A DNA stretch of 12,156 bases, from NCBI GenBank assembly GCA_025963425.1, contig JAOPUQ010000390.1, positions 1-12,156 on the forward strand. Reading direction: 5' to 3'. This document shows, piece by piece, positions 1 through 6,451 of this stretch (position 1 is the stretch's first letter; each line of letters starts with the position of its first letter). Below the pieces are notes generated by a model. That model worked only from the letters and a program-made list of their open reading frames with translations, did not search any database and was not told the origin of the DNA. Source of the DNA: Modestobacter sp. GTDB lineage: Bacteria > Actinomycetota > Actinomycetes > Mycobacteriales > Geodermatophilaceae. The translations under genes were made by a program, and so were the position numbers.

Positions 1-16
1 GGCGGGACCGCGCGGG

Positions 17-1294
17 TCAGGCGGTGGGGACGACGATCCGGCCCTCGACGGCGGCCAGGCCGATGTCGGTGCGCCAGTGCGCGTCGGCCAGCCACACCGC
101 GGCCACCCGCTCGTAGGCCGCCTGGCGGGCGGCGGCGAGGTCGGCACCCACCGCGGTGACGGCCAGTACCCGGCCCCCGGCGGAGTGCACGGCACCGTCG
201 GGGCCCAGGCGGGTGCCGGCGTGCAGCACGCCCTCGGCGTCGGCGCCGGTGATGACGTCGCCGGTCCGGGGGCGCTCCGGGTAGCCGGGCGCGGCGACGA
301 CGACGGTGACCGCGGCACCCTCCCGCCAGCGCAGCGGCGGGGCCTGGTCCAGTGTGCCGGTCGCGGCGGCGTGCAGCAGCCCGGCCAGCGGCGTCTCCAG
401 CAGCGGGAGCACGACCTCGGTCTCCGGGTCACCGAAGCGGGCGTTGAACTCCACCACCCGCACGCCGCGGGAGGTCAGCGCGAGCCCGGCGTAGAGCAGC
501 CCCACGAACGGCTCCCCACGGCGGGCCATCTCGGTGACCGTCGGCTGCAGCACGGTGGCCAGCACCTCGTCGACCAGCCCGGCCGGAGCCCAGGGCAGCG
601 GCGCATAGGCGCCCATCCCACCCGTGTTCGGCCCGCCGTCGCCGTCGTCGCGGCGCTTGGCGTCCTGCGCGGGCAGCAGCGGCACGACCGTCGTCCCGTC
701 GGACAGCGCGAACAGCGACACCTCCGGGCCGTCGAGGAACTCCTCGACGAGAACGGCGTGCCCGGCATCGAGCACCGCGGTGCCGTGGGCCAGCGCGGCG
801 GCCCGGTCGGGGGTGACCAGCACGCCCTTGCCGGCGGCCAGCCCGTCGTCCTTGACCACGTACGGCGCCCCGCCGCTGACCGAGTGCGACTCGTCCAGCG
901 CCGTCTCCAGCTCGGCGGGGCCACCGACCGGCCAGGCCTGGGCGGTGGGCACGCCGGCCGCGGCCATCACGTGCTTCGCGAAGGCCTTCGACCCCTCGAT
1001 CTGGGCGGCCTGCGCCGACGGGCCGAAACAGGCGATGCCCGCCTCGCGCACCGCGTCGGCCGCACCGGCGACCAGCGGGACCTCCGGGCCGACGACGACC
1101 AGGTCGGCCGCCCACTCCACGGCCAGCGCGGCGACCGCGACCGGGTCGCCGACCTCCAGCGGCCGGGCCTCGGCGAGCGCGGCGGTGCCCGCGTTGCCGG
1201 GAGCACAGGCCAGCGCGGTCACCGCCGGGTCGGACTGCAGAGCCACGCACAAGGCGTGCTCCCGGGCACCGGAACCGATCACGAGCACGCGCAC
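17..1294 (-). CDS. purD: Phosphoribosylamine--glycine ligase (GAR synthetase)
   Basis: Ligates glycine to 5-phosphoribosylamine using ATP, the second step of de novo purine synthesis, in the cytoplasm. The 425-aa product is full family length. It shows the N-terminal motif GSGAREHAL (residues 7-15), GPEVPLVAG (69-77), the ATP-grasp segment VVKDDGLAAGKGV (147-159), EEFLDGPEVSLF, then GGPNTGGMGAYAP, and the late metal/ATP-binding motif EFNARFGDPETE. The start is GTG at 1294; it gives the usual MRVLVIGSG beginning. No Shine-Dalgarno sequence is visible, but TAGGTT ends seven bases upstream, so the message may be leaderless. The gene lies downstream of the rsgA remnant on the same strand, separated by a strong stem-loop, so it is probably transcribed on its own. 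The second purine gene here, purA, is about 2.3 kb away. Family assignment is secure. Confidence 0.97.
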   Translation of the reverse strand: MRVLVIGSGAREHALCVALQSDPAVTALACAPGNAGTAALAEARPLEVGDPVAVAALAVEWAADLVVVGPEVPLVAGAADAVREAGIACFGPSAQAAQIEGSKAFAKHVMAAAGVPTAQAWPVGGPAELETALDESHSVSGGAPYVVKDDGLAAGKGVLVTPDRAAALAHGTAVLDAGHAVLVEEFLDGPEVSLFALSDGTTVVPLLPAQDAKRRDDGDGGPNTGGMGAYAPLPWAPAGLVDEVLATVLQPTVTEMARRGEPFVGLLYAGLALTSRGVRVVEFNARFGDPETEVVLPLLETPLAGLLHAAATGTLDQAPPLRWREGAAVTVVVAAPGYPERPRTGDVITGADAEGVLHAGTRLGPDGAVHSAGGRVLAVTAVGADLAAARQAAYERVAAVWLADAHWRTDIGLAAVEGRIVVPTA

Positions 1295-1301
1295 GCCGCT
1301 G

Positions 1302-1307
1302 AACCTA
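1302..1307 (-). promoter_or_regulatory. Candidate -10 element of purD (leaderless start)
   Basis: On the minus strand TAGGTT fits the actinobacterial TANNNT -10 pattern and ends seven bases before the purD GTG. That spacing would put the transcription start at or next to the start codon, in keeping with the missing Shine-Dalgarno sequence. No clear -35 box is visible; the upstream bases are the G-rich arm of the stem-loop. Inferred from pattern and spacing only. Confidence 0.35.
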
Positions 1308-2280
1308 CCGACCCCCGCCCCGTCCGCAGAAATGGCCGCGTCTGCGGACGGGGCTCACCGGCCGGCGCGCCTCGGCCTGCAGCTTGCGCCAGGCGGTCAG
1401 CCGGGCGGGGTCCAGCGCGCCGCACTCGATCGCCGCGCCCACCACGCAGCCGGGTTCGGCGCGTGCGCGCAGTCCCGGAACCGGCAGTCCGCGGCGAAGG
1501 CGGTGACGTCGGCGTCAGCGGTGTCCAGCCCGTCGCCGCCGGTCAGCGCCAGCTCGCGCCTACCGGGGGTGTCCACCAGCAGGCCTCCGCCGGGCAGCAG
1601 GTGCAGCTGCCGTGCGGTCGTGGTGTGCCGGCCACGGCCGTCGTCCCGGATCTCGGCGGTGTCGGCGACCGGCCGTCCGGCCAGGGCGTTGGTGAGCTGG
1701 ACTCGCCCATCCCGGAGGGCCCCACCATCGCCGCGGTGCAGCCCGGGGGCAGCAGCACCGCCACCCGGTCCAGGCCACTGCCGGTCAGCGCGCTGACCGG
1801 CAGCACCTCGACACCGATGGCGTCCCCGGCGACCTGCGCCACGGCCGCCGGCACGTCCGGGCAGAGGTCGGCCTTGGTGAGGACGACGACGGGCGTGGCG
1901 CCGCTGGCCCAGGAGGCGGCGAGGTAGCGCTCCACCCGGCGCAGCCGCGCCTCCCCGACCAGCGAGTCCACGACGAACACCACGTCGACGTTGGCCGCGA
2001 CCACCTGAGCGGCCGACCCGCGCCCAGCCGCCGTGCGCACGAACGCCGTCCGGCGGGGCAGCACGGCGACCGCCAGCTCACCGCGGACGGCGACCCAGTC
2101 GCCCACCGCCGGCACGGTCTCGTCGTGCAGCGTGCCGCCCGGCCACAGGCACCGTTCGCCGGTCGCGGCCAGCACGGTGAGCCGGCCGCGGTCCACCCGG
2201 GCGACCTCACAGCCGGTGGGCACGTTCCCGATGTGCCCGACCCGCCGACCGAGCGACGAGATGTTCGTCACAGGGGTCAT
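1305..2280 (-). pseudogene. rsgA: Broken ribosome small-subunit GTPase RsgA
   Basis: RsgA is a circularly permuted GTPase (G4-G5-G1-G2-G3 order) that acts in 30S subunit maturation. An N-terminal OB-fold-like part (PAVGDWVAV) and the G4 motif LTKAD are readable from ATG 2280. At the P-loop the expected GKS reads GES (codon 1702-1704, GAG instead of AAG). One base is then missing near 1696-1698; the next frame continues the protein with LTNALAG, the switch motif GRGRHTTT and the G3 motif DTPGRREL. A second missing base near 1461-1462 splits the zinc-binding domain. Restoring it gives the family spacing C-x4-C-x-H-x5-C, followed by IECGALDPARLTAWRKLQ. Frame 1 stops at 1543, frame 2 at 1397 and frame 3 at 1305, so the last few residues are uncertain. 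Two indels plus loss of the catalytic lysine argue for a real pseudogene, but sequencing errors could explain the indels. Confidence 0.85.
1317..1354. terminator. Strong stem-loop between the rsgA remnant and purD
   Basis: Perfect 14-bp inverted repeat: GCCCCGTCCGCAGA at 1317-1330 and its exact complement at 1341-1354, with a 10-base loop. There is no U-tract on either side, as is common for terminators of GC-rich actinobacteria. It lies just after the end of the rsgA reading frames and just before the probable purD promoter, so it most likely ends rsgA transcription. It could also be a dispersed intergenic repeat. Confidence 0.6.
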
Positions 2281-2376
2281 GGTGGCGTGCAGGTGAGACG
2301 GTTGTCCGCTGGCTTTTGGGCGCCGCGTCGGCGCGTGTTCGCCGTGAGGACACCGAAGCACGTTCAACTTGTTGCC
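2281..2376. other. Divergent intergenic region, rsgA remnant / GDPD
   Basis: These 96 bases separate two divergent genes and should hold both promoters. I see no good Shine-Dalgarno sequence in front of either start. It is a little less GC-rich than its surroundings (TTTTGG near 2315, TTCAACTTGTTG at 2363-2374). CAACTT at 2365-2370 is spaced for a leaderless GDPD start but is a poor -10 match. No operator-like repeat was found. Confidence 0.3.
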
Positions 2377-3423
2377 ATGTACGAGACCGGCCTGAAGGCC
2401 GCGCCGTCGTCCCGCCACACTCAGCAACCGGTCGTCATCGGCCACCGCGGAGCGCCGGGCTACCGACCCGAGCACACCGTCGCCAGCTATGAGCTGGCCA
2501 TCGACCTGGGCGCCGACCGGATCGAGCCCGACGTCGTCGTGACCCGCGACGGCGTGCTGGTCGCCCGGCACGAGAACGAGCTCTCGCTGAGCACCGACGT
2601 GGCCGAGCACCCGGAGTTCGCCGCCCGCCGGCGCACCCAGGAGGTGGACGGCCACGAGGTCACCGGCTGGTTCACCGAGGACTTCACCCTCGCCGAGCTG
2701 CGCACCCTGGGCGCGGTGGAGCGAATGCCCGCGCTCCGACCGCTCAACACCGCCTACGACGGCCGCTACGGCATCCTCACCCTCGCCGAGGTGGTGTCGC
2801 TGGCCCGGCGTCGCTCCACCGCCAGCCGCCCGATCCGGGTGCAGGCGGAGCTGAAGCACCCCAGCTGGTGGGACGCCCAGGGCTTGCCGATGGTCGAGCT
2901 GGTGTCGGCCGAGCTGCGCCGCCTGGGCGCCACCGCGCACGACGGCCCGGTCGTCCTGCAGAGCTTCGACTCCGCCGCGCTGCGCGCCCTGCGGGTCACC
3001 TTCGGGTCCCGTGGCCCCACCCAGGTGCAGTTGGTCAGCGACCGCGAGCACCACGACCACCTCGTCACCCCGGCCGGCCTGCGGGAGGTCTCCACCTACG
3101 CCGAGGGCATCGGCCCCGGCAAGCGCCGGATCCTGCTCCGCGGCCCGGACGACTCTCTCGTCGGCGTCTCGGACCTGGTCGGTCAGGCGCACCGCGCCGG
3201 GCTGGCGATCAACGTGTGGACGCTGCGAGCCGAGAACGCCTTCCTCCCCCTGCACCTGCGCCGCGGCAGCGACCCGGCCGGGCTGGGCGATCTGCAGACC
3301 GAGGCCCGGCTGCTGTTCGCCCTGGGCGTCGACGGGGTCATCACCGACTCGCCGGAGGCCGCCGTCCGCGCGCGGGCCGAGCTGTCCGCCGCCGCCCTGG
3401 CCCCGGTGCGCCCGCGTAGCTGA
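2377..3423 (+). CDS. Glycerophosphodiester phosphodiesterase (GDPD family)
   Basis: Hydrolyses glycerophosphodiesters, such as deacylated phospholipid headgroups, to glycerol-3-phosphate and an alcohol. The 348-aa protein carries the GDPD signature: H23-R-G with RPEHT (30-34), the metal-binding pair E50-x-D52, and the second catalytic histidine H65 in VLVARHENEL. AELKHP near 160 matches the conserved ELK metal site, and the C-terminal INVWTLRAENAF and GVDGVITDSPE close the TIM barrel. There is no signal peptide or membrane segment from the chosen ATG, so it is probably cytoplasmic. An in-frame GTG at 2344 would add 11 residues; neither start has a clear ribosome-binding site. The gene stands alone, divergent from the rsgA remnant and convergent with purA. 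Its exact substrate cannot be told from sequence. Confidence 0.92.
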   Translation: MYETGLKAAPSSRHTQQPVVIGHRGAPGYRPEHTVASYELAIDLGADRIEPDVVVTRDGVLVARHENELSLSTDVAEHPEFAARRRTQEVDGHEVTGWFTEDFTLAELRTLGAVERMPALRPLNTAYDGRYGILTLAEVVSLARRRSTASRPIRVQAELKHPSWWDAQGLPMVELVSAELRRLGATAHDGPVVLQSFDSAALRALRVTFGSRGPTQVQLVSDREHHDHLVTPAGLREVSTYAEGIGPGKRRILLRGPDDSLVGVSDLVGQAHRAGLAINVWTLRAENAFLPLHLRRGSDPAGLGDLQTEARLLFALGVDGVITDSPEAAVRARAELSAAALAPVRPRS

Positions 3424-3428
3424 GAAAC

Positions 3429-3470
3429 CGCGGGCCGGGACGGCACCTGGCCGCGGTGACGTCCGGAGGA
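3429..3470. repeat. 42-bp direct repeat, copy 1
   Basis: First copy of a 42-base sequence that recurs at 3548-3589 with one C/T difference. It starts six bases after the GDPD stop codon. Together with the preceding base it can fold into a hairpin: CCGCGGGCC at 3428-3436 pairs with GGCCGCGG at 3449-3456 with one bulged base. The two copies start 119 bases apart. Confidence 0.85.
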
Positions 3471-3489
3471 TCGCAGGGTGCACAGCGCT

Positions 3490-3535
3490 GTGCCCGGACG
3501 GCGCGGGGGCCGGAGGCCTCCCGCCGCCCGGGCAC
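3490..3535. terminator. Large hairpin between convergent GDPD and purA
   Basis: Outer arms GTGCCCGG (3490-3497) and CCGGGCAC (3528-3535) are exact complements. Inside them GGCG/CGCC and GGG/CCC segments can also pair around a GGAGGCCTCC centre. The hairpin lies midway between two convergent genes and between the two 42-bp repeats, so it probably terminates from both sides. No U-tract is present. A 14-bp palindrome (GCACAGCGCTGTGC, 3480-3493) overlaps its left edge. Confidence 0.55.
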
Positions 3536-3547
3536 GAAACGGCTCCA

Positions 3548-3589
3548 CGCGGGCCGGGACGGCACCTGGCCGCGGTGATGTCCGGAGGA
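3548..3589. repeat. 42-bp direct repeat, copy 2
   Basis: Second copy of the 42-base repeat, ending two bases before the purA stop codon (complement of 3592-3594). It differs from copy 1 only at the T of GTGATG (GTGACG in copy 1). Both copies follow a GAAAC, but here seven extra bases (GGCTCCA) intervene. It keeps the ability to form the GGCC-centred hairpin. Confidence 0.85.
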
Positions 3590-3591
3590 CG

Positions 3592-4878
3592 TCAGAGCAA
3601 ATCGTGCAGGACGACGTTCTCGTCCCGCCCGGGGCCCACGCCGATCACGCTGACCCGCGCACCGGCGAGCTCCTCCACGCGCCGCACGTAGGCCTGGGCA
3701 TTGGCCGGGAGCTCCTCGAAGCGCCGGCAGGAGCTGATGTCCTCGAACCAGCCGGGCATCTCCTCGTAGACCGGCGTGGCGTGGTGGAACTCCGTCTGGG
3801 TCATCGGCATCTCGTCGTGCCGCACGCCGTCCACGTCGTAGGCCACGCAGATCGGCACGGTCTCCAGGCCCGACAGCACGTCGAGCTTGGTGAGGAAGAA
3901 GTCGGTGATGCCGTTGACCCGGCTGGCGTAGCGGGCGACGACGGCGTCGAACCAGCCGCAGCGCCGGTCGCGGCCGGTGGTCACGCCGACCTCCCCGCCC
4001 TGCTTGCGCAGGTACTCGCCCCACTGGTCGTGCAGCTCGGTCGGGAACGGACCGGAGCCCACCCGGGTCGTGTAGGCCTTCAGGATGCCGATCACCCGCT
4101 CGATCCGGGTGGGGCCGACGCCGGCGCCGACGGCCGCGCCACCGGCGGTCGGGTTCGAGGACGTCACGAACGGATAGGTGCCGTGGTCGACGTCGAGCAG
4201 CGTGCCCTGGGAGCCCTCCAGCAGCACCCACTCACCGGCGTCGAGGGCGTTGCCCAGCAGCAGCCGGGTGTCGACGATCCGGTGCTTGAGCGCCTCGGCG
4301 TAGCCGGCGTACTCCTCGACCACCTCGTCGACGTCGATGGCCCTGCGGTTGTAGACCTTGACCAGGATCTGGTTCTTCTCCTGCAGCGTGCCCTCGAGCT
4401 TCTGCCGCAGGATCGACAGGTCCAGCAGGTCCTGGGCGCGGATGCCCACCCGGGCGACCTTGTCGCCGTAGGCCGGGCCGATGCCGCGGCCGGTGGTGCC
4501 GATCTTGCGCTTGCCCAGGAACCGCTCCGAGACCCGGTCCAGCGCCCGGTGGTGCGGCATGATCAGGTGCGCGTCGGAGGAGATCACCAGCCGTGAGGTG
4601 TCCACCCCGCGCTCCTCGAGCCCGGCCAGCTCGCCGATGAGCACCTCGGGGTCGACGACGACGCCGTTGCCGATCACCGGGGTGCACCCCGGCGTGAGGA
4701 TCCCCGAGGGGATCAGGTGCAGGGCGTACCGCTCGCCGTCCGGGGTGATCACGGTATGGCCGGCGTTGTTGCCGCCCTGGTAGCGGACGACGTAGGGGAC
4801 GCGGCCGCCAAGCAGGTCCGTGGCCTTGCCCTTGCCCTCGTCGCCCCACTGGGCACCGATCAGCACGACTGCCGGCAT
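3592..4878 (-). CDS. purA: Adenylosuccinate synthetase
   Basis: Joins IMP and aspartate with GTP to form adenylosuccinate, the first committed step from IMP to AMP. The 428-aa product has normal length. Visible motifs are GDEGKGK (12-18) with catalytic D13, GGNNAGHTV with H41, GTTGRGIGPAYGD in the IMP-binding region, EGSQGTLLD, SSNPTAGGA, the GSGPFPTE loop, TGRDRRCGW and the guanine-binding TKLDVL. ATG 4878 is chosen because it begins the standard MPAVVLIGAQWGDEG and has GAGGAG about nine bases upstream (complement of 4886-4893). The reading frame is open further upstream, but that part has no family similarity. It diverges from an unknown gene at 4955 and converges on the GDPD gene. Confidence 0.98.
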   Translation of the reverse strand: MPAVVLIGAQWGDEGKGKATDLLGGRVPYVVRYQGGNNAGHTVITPDGERYALHLIPSGILTPGCTPVIGNGVVVDPEVLIGELAGLEERGVDTSRLVISSDAHLIMPHHRALDRVSERFLGKRKIGTTGRGIGPAYGDKVARVGIRAQDLLDLSILRQKLEGTLQEKNQILVKVYNRRAIDVDEVVEEYAGYAEALKHRIVDTRLLLGNALDAGEWVLLEGSQGTLLDVDHGTYPFVTSSNPTAGGAAVGAGVGPTRIERVIGILKAYTTRVGSGPFPTELHDQWGEYLRKQGGEVGVTTGRDRRCGWFDAVVARYASRVNGITDFFLTKLDVLSGLETVPICVAYDVDGVRHDEMPMTQTEFHHATPVYEEMPGWFEDISSCRRFEELPANAQAYVRRVEELAGARVSVIGVGPGRDENVVLHDLL

Positions 4879-4885
4879 CGGGGAG

Positions 4886-4893
4886 CTCTCCTC
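4886..4893 (-). promoter_or_regulatory. Ribosome binding site of purA
   Basis: On the minus strand GAGGAGAG precedes the purA ATG by about seven bases. It is one of the clearest Shine-Dalgarno sequences in the window and settles the start at 4878 rather than further up the long open frame. Confidence 0.7.
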
Positions 4894-4954
4894 GCATCGC
4901 TGGTGTGCCACGCACCGGCAGGGCACCGGACAGGCCAGATGGCAGGGTATCCGC

Positions 4955-5584
4955 ATGTCGGCTCGACGGTTCGACCTGCGCGGGTTGGCGCCCGGCCAGG
5001 GGCCCTCCCGCCGCCACGTCGCCTCGGTGGTCGACGTCGCCGAGGAGGTCGTCGTCCAGGGGCCGGTGCAGGCCCTGGCGGCGGTGCTTGCCCGGCTGTG
5101 GCGCACCGAACGGCTGCCCGCGGTCCCGGTCGGGTGGGAACCGGCGGACGACGCCGCCTCCCGCGGGCTGGCCCGCGCCCTCGCGCTGGGGACGGGCGCG
5201 GAGCGGGAGCTGCCCCTGGTCCGCGACGACCACGGCGGGGTGCTCCTGTCGGCCGGCCGGCTGGAGGCCGGCGGGGAGCCGGCCGTCGGCGTCCGCCGGG
5301 CGCTGGGCCGGCGGTTCGGTGCGCAGGCCCACCACGACGACGCCCGGGTCGCCGACGGCCTGATCACCCGGATCGACGTCCACCCGGACTGGACGGCGGT
5401 CGACTCCATCCGGGTCGCGGTGGTGACCCAGCCGCTGCGCCCGGTGCACCGCAGCTCCGGCCGGGCGCTGCAGGTGGCCTGCGACGCGGCCCGGGTGGTG
5501 CGCGACGGGGTGCCCCTGGACCGGGAGGTCACCCGCTGGACCTGGTACGCCGACAACCGGGTCCGCTGGCGGTTGCGCCCCTGA
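4955..5584 (+). CDS. Conserved-looking hypothetical protein divergent from purA
   Basis: 209 aa, function not recognised. It is a soluble, moderately acidic protein with no signal peptide, membrane segment or motif I can name. Features are an N-terminal MSARRFDLRGLAPG, a central alanine-rich stretch (VQALAAVLARLWR), many tryptophans, and a C-terminal tail rich in W and R (RWTWYADNRVRWRLRP). ATG 4955 is chosen because it follows the 76-base gap with purA and gives steady coding bias from the first codon; only a weak AGGG lies upstream. M. tuberculosis has a similarly sized, similarly placed gene beside purA (Rv0358, about 215 aa from memory), so this may be its ortholog; that is inference from position and length. 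A hairpin terminator follows eleven bases after the stop. Confidence 0.8.
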   Translation: MSARRFDLRGLAPGQGPSRRHVASVVDVAEEVVVQGPVQALAAVLARLWRTERLPAVPVGWEPADDAASRGLARALALGTGAERELPLVRDDHGGVLLSAGRLEAGGEPAVGVRRALGRRFGAQAHHDDARVADGLITRIDVHPDWTAVDSIRVAVVTQPLRPVHRSSGRALQVACDAARVVRDGVPLDREVTRWTWYADNRVRWRLRP

Positions 5585-5594
5585 CCGGAGGCGG

Positions 5595-5617
5595 GTGGTG
5601 GCACGCGGTGCCACCAC
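5595..5617. terminator. Hairpin terminator after the hypothetical gene
   Basis: Perfect 10-bp arms, GTGGTGGCAC (5595-5604) and GTGCCACCAC (5608-5617), around a three-base GCG loop, starting eleven bases after the stop codon at 5584. There is no U-tract. It separates the hypothetical gene from the transporter remnant that follows. Confidence 0.65.
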
Positions 5618-5952
5618 GTCGCTCCCGGCCGCTGCCGTGTCCCACCGCTCGAGCGGCCCGCGCGGCCGCGGGCACCGGTGAAACCGAGCGGCTCCCGGCC
5701 TTCGGTGCTCCGGCGCCCCGGCCCAGCGCGGGCGCGCTGGTCGGCCTGGCCGCCGTCATCGGGGGCTGCCTGCTGACCGGCGGCTACGGCTCCACGCTCG
5801 GCGCCTCGTCGGGCGCACTGCTCTACGCCGTCGCCCGGGAGGGGATCACCCGGGCGGGCGGGGACCCGCGGTGGTTCCAGGTCGTCCTCGGCGTGCCGCT
5901 GCTGGCCAACGGCGTCATCCGGCAGCGGCTGAGGGCGGTGCCGCGCTCGTGA
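5608..5952 (+). pseudogene. C-terminal remnant of a sugar ABC transporter permease (RbsC/FrcC type)
   Basis: From about 5728 the frame encodes a segment typical of the last part of ribose/xylose/fructose-type ABC permeases: VGLAAVIGGCLLTGGYGS, then LGASSGALLYAVAREGI, then WFQVVLGVPLLANGVI. About 75 residues are recognisable where an intact permease has over 300. The upstream part of this open frame (to GTG 5608, which lies inside the terminator hairpin) is proline/arginine-rich and has no permease character, so the N-terminal two thirds are gone. The stop overlaps the GTG of the ATPase remnant in GTGA, the usual coupled junction of such operons. Family call is from remembered motifs; the left boundary is approximate. 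Confidence 0.7.
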
Positions 5953-6215
5953 CCAGCACCTCACCGGCCGGCGCACCGGGGCCCGACGGCGCCGCACCGC
6001 TGGTCGAGCTCCGGGAGGTCACCGTGCTGTCCGGTCTGCAGCGGCCCTCGGCGGGCGAGCTGCTGGTGGCCGGCCGGCCGGTGACCCACCTCGTCGCCGG
6101 GGGCGGCGAGCTGTCCCGGCTGACCGACTCGCTGCGCGCCGTGCGACCCACCCCGGGGGCGACCCGCCCCGGGTGCGGCGCACCCGGGGCGGACCACCTC
6201 AGCGGAAGACGCTGA
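5949..6215 (+). pseudogene. Internally deleted remnant of a sugar ABC transporter ATPase
   Basis: An 88-aa open frame starting at GTG 5949. It has pieces of an RbsA/FrcA-type ATPase in the right order. PLVELREVT matches the usual first strand. VLSGLQRPSAGELLVAGRPV matches the segment after Walker A (ILAGLxxPDAGEI in relatives). THLVAGGGELSRL resembles the C-terminal end (THLMAGGxEL). The Walker A region, Q-loop, signature and Walker B are all missing, so it cannot bind and hydrolyse ATP. Both apparent deletions kept the reading frame. The last 17 bases overlap the convergent small membrane gene, and the tail beyond about residue 65 is unrelated. Best read as a decaying gene; a retained small protein is less likely. 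Confidence 0.65.
6166..6190. terminator. Hairpin terminator shared by transporter remnant and small membrane gene
   Basis: Perfect 10-bp arms, GCCCCGGGTG (6166-6175) and CACCCGGGGC (6181-6190), with a five-base CGGCG loop whose outer bases can also pair. It starts nine bases beyond the stop of the small GPGG gene (minus strand) and lies inside the degenerate tail of the ATPase remnant, so its present role is probably to end transcription of the minus-strand gene. Confidence 0.65.
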
Positions 6216-6342
6216 CGCCACCGGGCCCGACGAGCAGACCAACGACGATCAGCACGATCCCCCACAACAACTGCCTGCGCAGGATCGCGAAGATGCCAGC
6301 GACCACGAGCACGACAGCCAGGATCCAGAGCAACGTGACCAT
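6199..6342 (-). CDS. GPGG-motif small membrane protein
   Basis: 47 aa, function unknown. Two short hydrophobic helices (about residues 3-20, LLWILAVVLVVAGIFAIL, and 25-38, LLWGIVLIVVGLLV) are joined by a basic RRQ turn. The protein ends with GPGGVSVFR. This layout, with GPGG directly after the second helix and a terminal FR, matches a family of tiny actinobacterial membrane proteins named for that motif. The ATG at 6342 is preceded by GGAAGGGGG, a good ribosome-binding site four bases upstream, which supports real translation. A hairpin terminator lies just downstream, and a possible promoter lies in the 109-base gap to the DUF3151 gene. Recognition rests on the motif and topology; the role in the cell is not known to me. 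Confidence 0.82.
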   Translation of the reverse strand: MVTLLWILAVVLVVAGIFAILRRQLLWGIVLIVVGLLVGPGGVSVFR

Positions 6343-6383
6343 GGCGCCCCCTTCCTCGATGGGCTCGCCGAGTTGGCGGCCTG

Positions 6384-6398
6384 CCGGGGAACGTAGAG
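6384..6398 (-). promoter_or_regulatory. Candidate -10 region for the GPGG small membrane gene
   Basis: Read on the minus strand, CTCTACGTTCCCC contains TACGTT (complement of 6390-6395), which fits TANNNT. It lies about 50 bases before the ATG at 6342, leaving a leader of roughly 40 bases with the GGAAGGGGG ribosome-binding site. No convincing -35 element is visible. Pattern only. Confidence 0.25.
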
Positions 6399-6415
6399 CC
6401 TGACGGCCTTCTTGC

Positions 6416-6433
6416 GGAGGTCCCTCGACCTCC
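6416..6433. terminator. Weak hairpin after the fba-DUF3151 operon
   Basis: Seven-bp perfect arms GGAGGTC (6416-6422) and GACCTCC (6427-6433) with a CCTC loop, eighteen bases past the DUF3151 stop codon. Position fits a terminator for the minus-strand operon, but the stem is short and has no U-tract. Confidence 0.35.
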
Positions 6434-6451
6434 CGGATGCAGCGGCGGCGG

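Noticed and set aside
77..1927. 616-codon plus-strand open frame across purD and rsgA
   Set aside because: Low-complexity R/G/P/A-rich shadow typical of high-GC DNA, opposite two recognisable genes; no family motif.
2281..3483. Long minus-strand N-terminal extension of the rsgA frame lying opposite the GDPD gene
   Set aside because: The GDPD catalytic motifs are on the plus strand; the minus frame there reads as H/Q/G-rich shadow and RsgA similarity begins near ATG 2280.
3480..3493. GCACAGCGCTGTGC palindrome as a protein-binding operator
   Set aside because: It sits between 3' ends of convergent genes and overlaps the terminator hairpin; no promoter nearby to regulate.
4717..5607. Upstream part of the plus-strand frame that ends in the permease remnant
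   Set aside because: It crosses purA and the 209-aa gene in the wrong frame and has no permease features before about 5728.
4879..5997. N-terminal extension of the purA frame, 801 codons in all
   Set aside because: Family length, standard N terminus and a good ribosome-binding site place the start at 4878; the extension is arginine/serine-rich shadow.
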